Assembly: GCA_030530045.1 (NCBI GenBank)
Contig: JAUMVS010000045.1
Coordinates: 1-10,365, forward strand
Direction: 5' to 3'
DNA: 10,365 bases
DNA from: Phoenicibacter congonensis
GTDB lineage: Bacteria > Actinomycetota > Coriobacteriia > Coriobacteriales > Eggerthellaceae
Of this stretch, positions 1 through 4,594 are shown one piece after another; within the stretch, counting starts at the first letter, position 1; each line of letters begins with the position of its first letter. A program made the position numbers and the translations under genes. The notes below the pieces were generated by a model that worked only from the letters and a program-made list of their open reading frames with translations, did not search any database and was not told the DNA's origin.

Positions 1-475
1 TAGGATGATTCATGAGAGCCTCGTATGTTGCAGGCGCAATGTTTACGCCGGTGCGCGATGGGACATTGTAAAGAATGATAGGTTTTGTGCTCACGTCAGC
101 AATTTTCGTGAACATCTCGATGAGACCAGTCTGCGTCGCCTTGTTGTAGTAGGGCGTAACGACCAACAGCGCGTCGGCGCCAAGCTCGCATGCGTGCTTC
201 GAAAGGTCGAGCGCATAGGCTGTGTCGTTCGAGCCGGTTCCTGCGATAACAGGCACTCTGCCTGCGGTTCTCTCGACGACAAACTTGATGCACTCGCGGT
301 GCTCTTCGTCAGTCAGAGTCGAACCCTCGCCCGTAGTTCCGCAAACTACAAGGGCATCAACTCCGCTCTCGATTTGCCAGTCGACAAACTTTCCGAAAGC
401 CTCATAATCAACCGCGCCGTCTTTGAATGGCGTGATGAGCGCTGTAGCTACACCTCTAAAAATTGGCTCACTCAT
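1..475 (-). CDS. dapA: 4-hydroxy-tetrahydrodipicolinate synthase, 5' part (truncated by window edge)
   Basis: The cytoplasmic enzyme condenses pyruvate with aspartate semialdehyde, the first committed step to diaminopimelate and lysine. The minus strand reads 158 codons from the ATG at 475-473 to the window edge with no stop. The N-terminus (MSEPIFRGVATALITPFKDG) is typical of the family. The GTTGE motif (residues 46-50) supplies the threonine pair that binds the pyruvate carboxylate. YNVPSRTG (136-143) holds the catalytic tyrosine and the arginine that binds the semialdehyde. The Schiff-base lysine should lie just past the edge (about residue 164), so it cannot be checked. An AAGGGGG ribosome binding site sits 6 nt before the start. 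A consensus -10 box and a dyad lie in the leader. Its sister enzymes (N-acetylneuraminate lyase, KDPG aldolase types) are less likely given the full DapA active-site pattern seen. Confidence 0.93.
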   Translation of the reverse strand, partial: MSEPIFRGVATALITPFKDGAVDYEAFGKFVDWQIESGVDALVVCGTTGEGSTLTDEEHRECIKFVVERTAGRVPVIAGTGSNDTAYALDLSKHACELGADALLVVTPYYNKATQTGLIEMFTKIADVSTKPIILYNVPSRTGVNIAPATYEALMNHP

Positions 476-522
476 TTTGACCCCCTTGAACTGTGAAAAA
501 GCCGATTATTTGTTGTTTTTGC

Positions 523-545
523 CAAATCACGCATCGCATGATTTG
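523..545. promoter_or_regulatory. Dyad symmetry in the dapA leader
   Basis: CAAATCA (523-529) and TGATTTG (539-545) are perfect 7-bp inverted arms around a 9-nt centre. They sit between the predicted transcription start and the dapA ribosome binding site. The dyad could be a repressor operator or an RNA hairpin. It does not look like a lysine riboswitch, which is far longer. Confidence 0.35.
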
Positions 546-558
546 CTAGTTGTCACAA

Positions 559-587
559 ATTATATTGTTAAAGTTCAAAATTTGCAG
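559..587 (-). promoter_or_regulatory. Putative dapA promoter
   Basis: On the minus strand a perfect TATAAT (564-559) lies 17 nt from a weak -35 match, CTGCAA (587-582). Transcription would start near 552, leaving a leader of about 75 nt before the dapA ATG. The -10 box is seen directly. Promoter function is inferred from spacing and position. Confidence 0.5.
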
Positions 588-630
588 TTATCCTCGGTGT
601 TCATCATTCTGAAACAATGCAGTTGCGGAA

Positions 631-787
631 GACGACGGCTGCCGCGCATTCGTCATGGATCTTGGCTTCGTTTTCCGATGCGCCACATCCTCCGCGAGCA
701 ATACGCGCTTCGCGCTCCCAGGGCTCGCTTCCGGATGCGTCGCCATCGGAAAACTAACCCTCGGCGCGAACACACGGCCAGCCGTCA
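631..787. repeat. Nested imperfect palindrome (long stem-loop element, copy 1)
   Basis: The outer arms are 634-652 and 767-786, about 19-20 bp with one bulged base. On the minus strand all three non-Watson-Crick positions become G-T/G-U wobbles, so the stem is fully pairable there. Inside it, GTTTTCCGATG (670-680) and CATCGGAAAAC (744-754) form a perfect 11-bp pair. Near the centre is a small GCGC-TTC-GCGC hairpin (around 704-714). The outer arms recur at 2967-3047 in the opposite orientation, but the centre does not. That pattern suggests a mobile or amplified element with conserved ends. No open frame here looks real. Confidence 0.7.
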
Positions 788-798
788 TTATTGGCACC

Positions 799-876
799 TG
801 CACAATGGGGACGATGAGTCGACGGCGAAAAGCGGCTGCCGCGCATTCTGACAAATGCACAATGGGGACGATGAGT
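799..876 (+). repeat. Two direct copies of the GGGGACGATGAGT repeat (type A)
   Basis: The motif CACAATGGGGACGATGAGT, preceded by TG, occurs identically at 799-819 and 856-876, a 57-nt period. The spacer contains the GC-rich palindrome head (CGGCTGCCGCGCATTC) also seen at 637-650. A worn relative of the spacer end (ATTCTGA then AATGCA) is visible at 606-621, hinting at an older extra unit. The array ends 17 nt before the gluQ stop. Short GGGGAC-containing repeats with hairpins resemble the REP elements mobilised by IS200-like (RAYT) transposases, but no such gene is in the window. Confidence 0.8.
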
Positions 877-892
877 TGCAGAAACAAAAAAA

Positions 893-1858
893 TTAAGCTG
901 CGAATAGATTTGCCGGAACTTCGAATTGTGTCTTGCTACGCAGTTGCTCGAGAGAGAATTCGGCTTGGAATTCTTGGGCGGAAATGAGTTCGAATTTTTC
1001 CGTTAGACCGATTAAGTGGGAAATTTTGCCGATGACGTGTTCTGGCGTAGCTCCTGTTTTTTGGATTTCTCCAAGGTCGAGAGAGTGGTCGCGCTTTGCC
1101 AAGCGCTGACCGTTAACGTTTACCAACATGGGCAGGTGGACAAACTCGATGTCTTCCGTATTGATGTCGGAAATGACTTTTGCAAGCTCGGAGATGAGCC
1201 AGACTTCGCGAGGCGCAGAAGATAAAAGGTCGTTGCCGCGGACAATTCTGTTGACGCCTAAAAGCGCGTCATCAACTGCGTTTGTGAATTGGTAGGAAAA
1301 GACGCCGTCGGAGCGCTTCATAATCATGTCGCCGCATTCAGTTTTCAAATTGGCAGTTACATCGCCATAGAAATAATCGTGCGCAGTGATTTCAGAGTCG
1401 GGAACAGCAATTCTTGTAGCTGGGGGTTTTTGTTCCTTAAGCTCAGCGATTTGTTCAGTAGTTAATGCGCGGCATTTTCCGTCATAAATCGGGGTGCCGT
1501 CGCTCGCATGAGGTGCGCTTGCCGAATGCAAGTCGGCTCGAGAGCAAAAGCAGGGGTAGACTTCCGCAACTTTTTCAAGCTCGCGCCACGCGTCTTTGTA
1601 AACATCAATGCGCTCGCTTTGATAAATCGCATCGCCATCCCAATCAAGACCGAGCCACTTTAAGTCGGCAATGAGAGCTTCAAGAACTTCAGGCTTTTTG
1701 CAACGGTCATCAAGATCATCGACGCGAAGAATTAAATTCCCAGAATTTTGAAGAGCATCAGCCCAGGCAATCAAAAACGCAAAAACATTCCCTAAATGCA
1801 TTCGCCCCGAAGGCGAAGGCGCCAACCGCCCAGTGTATTTGCCTAATTCACAGGACAA
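893..1858 (-). CDS. gluQ: Glutamyl-Q tRNA(Asp) synthetase
   Basis: This cytoplasmic enzyme is a paralogue of the glutamyl-tRNA synthetase catalytic domain. In the characterised family it attaches glutamate to queuosine at position 34 of tRNA(Asp). At 321 residues it has the family's length and lacks the anticodon-binding domain of true GluRS. The class I signature HLGN (residues 21-24, after RLAPSPSGRM) is present. The zinc site is C103-x-C105 ... Y125-xxx-C129, with the longer SASAPH-containing insert of actinobacterial members. KRDH (255-258) replaces KMSKS, as expected. The start is TTG at 1858, 2 nt after the stop of the upstream membrane-protein gene, with no clear ribosome binding site, so coupled translation is likely. 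The usual R-(I/M)-E-D-(I/L)-D loop reads RVDDLD (45-50). A truncated GluRS is less likely because of the zinc site and length. Confidence 0.9.
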   Translation of the reverse strand: MSCELGKYTGRLAPSPSGRMHLGNVFAFLIAWADALQNSGNLILRVDDLDDRCKKPEVLEALIADLKWLGLDWDGDAIYQSERIDVYKDAWRELEKVAEVYPCFCSRADLHSASAPHASDGTPIYDGKCRALTTEQIAELKEQKPPATRIAVPDSEITAHDYFYGDVTANLKTECGDMIMKRSDGVFSYQFTNAVDDALLGVNRIVRGNDLLSSAPREVWLISELAKVISDINTEDIEFVHLPMLVNVNGQRLAKRDHSLDLGEIQKTGATPEHVIGKISHLIGLTEKFELISAQEFQAEFSLEQLRSKTQFEVPANLFAA

Positions 1859-1860
1859 AT

Positions 1861-2721
1861 CTAGACGATGTCGACTTCAGCGACTTTGAATGTTGCGCTT
1901 TGGAGTTTGTCTATTGTGTCGTCATCGAGGTAGGTGAAGACTGTGGTCGTGGTTGATTTACCAGCTGCAAGGTTAACAACGACAGTACCATCTTGTGCAA
2001 TCTCATCCCCGTTTGAATCGAGCGCCTTTACTGTCAAGATGTATGTCTTTGTTGAACTGCCAAGGTTTGTGATTTTTACTGGAAGCTTTGTGGTCTGGAC
2101 CTTGAGCTCTTCTGAATTCGAAACAGTGAAAGTGCCAAGGTCGACTTGGCAATATTTGCTCCACTCGCTCTCGTCAGTCGAGTTGAGGCTCGACTGATCG
2201 TCGTCGAAATCATAGGGAATCAAGTCGGAACCGTCGCCTGTGTACTCATCATTGAGAATGCGGCAAACGCCCGAGTCACTATTAATCACGAAAAGATTGA
2301 CGAAGAAAACAGTCGACAAAACCACAAGAACCATTGCAAGCGCCGAGGTCACAATGCCCGCGATTGCCATGCCTTTGCCTTTGTAGCGAAGCTTGTCTTT
2401 GTTCATCAGGACAAGACCAACGATGCCAAGAATCAAGCCAGCAAGGCCAGCAAAGAAGAAGAACCAGTGAAGAATCGGAATAAACGAGAAAACCAGCGAG
2501 ACAATGCCGACTATCATTGCGGCAATCGCCAGTCCGTGAAACTTCTTCTCGGGTTTGATTGAGTCATCATGAATAATCTGTGCAGTGCCAACAGGTTTCT
2601 CGCTGCCGTTGTTTTCCTGATTTGATGCACCTTCCGCAGGAGCAGAAGTTTGCTCTGCAGCTTCGTTTTTCTCTACGTTTTCTTGAACGTCGGTGTTGTT
2701 TGTGTTTTTTTCTTCAGACAT
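1861..2721 (-). CDS. DUF4190-like membrane protein with extracytoplasmic beta-rich domain
   Basis: The function is unknown. The first 55 or so residues are polar and low-complexity (E, N, Q, A, S rich), probably a disordered cytoplasmic segment. Residues about 60-150 hold hydrophobic helices. The first two (GLAIAAMIVGIVSLVFSFIP, and the stretch at about 86-106) are separated by a short loop. A third (about 120-146) follows a K/R-rich KDKLRYKGKG turn. The small-residue, G-A-I-V-rich helices match DUF4190-type proteins. The C-terminal 130 or so residues are outside the membrane by inference, acidic first and then alternating beta-like strands (VQTTKLPVKITNLG, YILTVKALDSNG), similar to DUF4352/FxLYD-type sandwiches. 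The start is ATG at 2721 with AAAGGGG 5 nt upstream. It is probably the first gene of a two-gene unit with gluQ. Confidence 0.8.
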   Translation of the reverse strand: MSEEKNTNNTDVQENVEKNEAAEQTSAPAEGASNQENNGSEKPVGTAQIIHDDSIKPEKKFHGLAIAAMIVGIVSLVFSFIPILHWFFFFAGLAGLILGIVGLVLMNKDKLRYKGKGMAIAGIVTSALAMVLVVLSTVFFVNLFVINSDSGVCRILNDEYTGDGSDLIPYDFDDDQSSLNSTDESEWSKYCQVDLGTFTVSNSEELKVQTTKLPVKITNLGSSTKTYILTVKALDSNGDEIAQDGTVVVNLAAGKSTTTTVFTYLDDDTIDKLQSATFKVAEVDIV

Positions 2722-2751
2722 CTACGCCCCTTTCTCGCATTACAAGTCTAA

Positions 2752-2765
2752 ATTTTATCATACAG
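2752..2765 (-). promoter_or_regulatory. Possible -10 region for the DUF4190-like/gluQ unit
   Basis: The minus strand reads CTGTATGATAAAAT (2765-2752), an AT-rich -10-like sequence about 30 nt before the ATG. No -35 box at proper spacing is convincing. The call rests on position and the TATGAT match only. Confidence 0.3.
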
Positions 2766-2815
2766 GCACCTCTCAAATTTCCCCCGCACAACGAGTTAAA
2801 ACCTGCGGTTTATAT

Positions 2816-2929
2816 TTCACCTCCGTCCCCAATTTACACCCAGCATGTTATATGCGATTGATCCCTGCACAGAACTCATCGTCCCCATTGTGCACTTACC
2901 TCTGTGCATTCACCTCCGTCCCCAATTGA
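2816..2929 (-). repeat. Type B GGGGACGGAGGTG repeat, two copies, interleaved with one type A copy
   Basis: TTCACCTCCGTCCCCAATT (plus-strand reading) occurs at 2816-2834 and 2909-2927, 93 nt apart. Between them, 2874-2894 is an exact reverse complement of the type A repeat found at 799-819. Types A and B share the GGGGAC core but differ on both sides (GATGAGT in A against GGAGGTGAA in B). They therefore look like two subfamilies of one element. The region has no credible gene. Confidence 0.75.
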
Positions 2930-2966
2930 CAGAAGCGCAAAACGCATCATATACAGGTATGAAGAT

Positions 2967-3079
2967 AGCGGCTGGCCGTGTGTTCGTGCAGGCGACTTAT
3001 GAGAGCGTAGCTCTCATCCGGAGCCAAGCGAATGCGCGGCAGCCGCTATTCGCCGTCGACTCATCGTCCCCATTGCGCA
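2967..3079 (-). repeat. Palindromic element copy 2 with adjoining type A repeat (inverted relative to copy 1)
   Basis: The arms 2967-2986 and 3029-3047 match the outer arms of the 631-787 element and pair fully on the plus strand if G-T/G-U wobbles are allowed, with one bulged G. The 42-nt centre is unlike copy 1 but carries its own perfect hairpin, ATGAGAGC-GTA-GCTCTCAT (2999-3017). A type A repeat with one change follows at 3059-3079. The block 3030-3079 is the reverse complement of 799-848 at 48 of 50 positions. Confidence 0.8.
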
Positions 3080-3238
3080 CTGCATCAGCAAGCACAAAAT
3101 TTCAGGTGCAAAATGCGTGAGCGAAAACGAAACTGGGCTAGCAGATTTGGTCGAAAAAGAATTTCGCTAGCCTTCGTGCTGCGGAATTCTTTTGCAGGCC
3201 AAAGCTGCAGTTCAGGTTCGTTTGCAGCGTTAAGGTTG
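3080..3238. other. Gene-free stretch, no recognised feature
   Basis: No credible coding frame, tRNA or known RNA is visible between the repeat block and the prsA terminator. The only structure seen is a 7-bp inverted pair GGCTAGC (3136-3142) and GCTAGCC (3166-3172), plus a shorter GCTGCA/TGCAGC pair further on. It may be an eroded element or an untranslated region. Confidence 0.4.
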
Positions 3239-3260
3239 CCGCTTCTCGTCAGAGAAGCGG
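3239..3260. other. Perfect 9-bp hairpin downstream of the prsA terminator
   Basis: CCGCTTCTC (3239-3247) and GAGAAGCGG (3252-3260) pair perfectly around a 4-nt loop. The A-rich strand lies between it and the next hairpin. On the minus strand it therefore follows the T-tract of the prsA terminator and has no T-tract of its own. It could be a back-up stop or a 3'-end stabiliser for leftward read-through. Confidence 0.5.
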
Positions 3261-3262
3261 AA

Positions 3263-3299
3263 CAAAAAAATAAAAAAACGCCCGACAGAGCGGGCGTTT
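3263..3299 (-). terminator. Intrinsic terminator of the prsA-like gene
   Basis: On the minus strand AAACGCCCG (3299-3291) pairs with CGGGCGTTT (3284-3276) around a 6-nt loop. It runs into TTTTTTTATTTTTTT (3278-3264). It lies 27 nt after the prsA stop. This is a textbook rho-independent terminator. Confidence 0.93.
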
Positions 3300-3325
3300 C
3301 ATAGATGCGAGTTTATTTCCTCTAA

Positions 3326-4417
3326 CTAATTCGAGCTGGATGAGCTGGAATCTGAGGAGCTCGAGGAATCGGTTGAGCTGCTTGAGCTTGACTCATATTT
3401 GCTCATATCGATGTTGTAGGAAGCGTTGCTTGGAATGTCCTTGCGCTCGATGTTTGCTTTCTCCTTCATCTCGGAAATCCAAGAAGTGTAGGCAGAAGAT
3501 GCCTTTGTCTCTTGGTCAGACTTGCGAACTTCTTCAACGATGTCGCTTGGGAAGTTTGAAAGCGAGCTTGTGTCCTCAGGCTTGTTGAAAACCTCGGTGC
3601 ACTTGATGATGTGAATGCCGTAATCGCTAGTTACAAGACCGCTGACCTGTCCTTCTGAAAGTCCGTCGAGTGCAGTTTGGTAGGCATCAACAAATGTTGT
3701 CTCTTTGTCCCAGCCGACGTTTCCGCCGTCAGATGCCGAACCCGAGTCGGTTGAATATTGTTTTGCAGCTTCTGCGAAATCGAGCTCGCCAGAGTTGATT
3801 TTGTTGAGAACCTCTTGAGCAGTTGCTTCGTCATCGGAAGAGAAGAGGATGTGCGAAGACTTTTTGCCGCCATCAAGAGTGTCGGCCTTTGTTTGCACGT
3901 CGGCGAGCAAAGTCTCGTCGTCAATCACCTGCTCTTCAGTGAGTTTGTTGTAAACCTTCTGCTGAAGAATTGCAGTCTTGAGGCGCGTTCTGTAGTCGTC
4001 CTCCGACTCAAAGCCTGCGCTGGTCAGAGCCTCTTTCCAAGCGCTGTCGTCGCTGAAGTTTGACTTGATTTTGTTGACCTGCTCGTTGATTTCGTCGTCA
4101 GTTGCCTCACAGCCTTTTTCGCTTGCATATTGGTTGACGATTTCTTCCTCGATGTAGCTATCGAGAATTTTATCGCGGTAGGAGCTTGGTGTCATGCCGA
4201 GCGTTGAGAGCCACTGACCCCAAGTATCGTTGTCGGTCATGCTGTAGTTGTTGCGAATTGTCTCAACAGTTTTCGTGATTTCCGACTCTTTGATTTCAAC
4301 GCCATTGACTTTTGCGGCGTATGGGTCTGATGAGCAGCCTGTGAGTGCCACGGTTGCAACGATTGCTGCTGCAACAAAACCAAGCAACAAGCCGCGTGTG
4401 GAGGTTTTTGATGTCAT
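3326..4417 (-). CDS. prsA: PrsA/SurA-like peptidyl-prolyl isomerase lipoprotein
   Basis: This is a membrane-anchored foldase for exported proteins, acting outside the cytoplasmic membrane. Residues 1-27 are a lipoprotein signal (hydrophobic 10-26) ending in the lipobox LTGC, with C28 as the lipidated residue. A SurA/PrsA N-terminal helical chaperone region covers about 35-180. It includes the KVNGVEIKESEI start seen in the family. A parvulin (PPIC rotamase) domain spans about 187-275. Markers there are SSHILFS, DFAEAAKQYSTDSGSASDGG with GWD, and YGIHIIK. The last 20 or so residues (343-362) are nearly all serine with two aspartates, probably a flexible tail in the wall. The start is ATG at 4417 with AGGAAGG 6 nt before it. 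It is monocistronic by appearance, with its own -10 box and terminator. The PrsA name reflects family, not proven function. Confidence 0.88.
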   Translation of the reverse strand: MTSKTSTRGLLLGFVAAAIVATVALTGCSSDPYAAKVNGVEIKESEITKTVETIRNNYSMTDNDTWGQWLSTLGMTPSSYRDKILDSYIEEEIVNQYASEKGCEATDDEINEQVNKIKSNFSDDSAWKEALTSAGFESEDDYRTRLKTAILQQKVYNKLTEEQVIDDETLLADVQTKADTLDGGKKSSHILFSSDDEATAQEVLNKINSGELDFAEAAKQYSTDSGSASDGGNVGWDKETTFVDAYQTALDGLSEGQVSGLVTSDYGIHIIKCTEVFNKPEDTSSLSNFPSDIVEEVRKSDQETKASSAYTSWISEMKEKANIERKDIPSNASYNIDMSKYESSSSSSTDSSSSSDSSSSSSN

Positions 4418-4449
4418 ATTTTGCCTTCCTATATATCTAGAACATCACG

Positions 4450-4455
4450 ATTATA
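4450..4455 (-). promoter_or_regulatory. Putative -10 box of the prsA-like gene
   Basis: A perfect TATAAT on the minus strand lies about 33 nt before the ATG. The sequence 17-18 nt further upstream (CAATCG) is not a recognisable -35 box. The position after the typA terminator supports a separate promoter here. Confidence 0.42.
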
Positions 4456-4522
4456 TCAACGCTTTTCCGCATCGATTGCGCCCGCCTGCCCTTTGATGCG
4501 TTTGGGTTACGAACGCTAAGTC

Positions 4523-4580
4523 AAAAGGTCACCCGCAAATCCATTCCCTTTTTGCGGAAGCGGAAAACGAGCGACCTTTT
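4523..4580 (-). terminator. Nested hairpin after typA, probable terminator
   Basis: AAAAGGTC (4523-4530) and GACCTTTT (4573-4580) form perfect 8-bp outer arms, and CCGCAAA (4533-4539) with TTTGCGG (4551-4557) an inner stem. It begins 15 nt after the typA stop. The outer arms give T-runs at both ends, so it could work in either direction, but the T-run is short. Confidence 0.55.
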
Positions 4581-4594
4581 AAAGAATTTGCGAA

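Noticed and set aside
5..496. 163-codon open frame on the plus strand at the left edge
   Set aside because: It is antisense to dapA, whose minus-strand frame is clearly conserved (GTTGE and YNVPSRTG motifs).
476..558. Lysine (L-box) riboswitch ahead of dapA
   Set aside because: The leader is only about 75 nt, and only one short dyad is present. The multi-helix lysine aptamer is about 170 nt or more.
799..876. CRISPR array
   Set aside because: There are only two direct copies here. The spacer is itself a repeat present elsewhere, and the other copies are inverted. No cas gene is visible.
588..987. Small open frames on both strands across the repeat block
   Set aside because: Their coding potential comes from GC-rich palindromes. 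The products are repeat-derived, lack ribosome sites and run into gluQ.
2580..3304. Several 78-93-codon plus-strand frames in the gap before prsA
   Set aside because: They overlap each other in different frames, read through repeats and a terminator, and match nothing recognisable.
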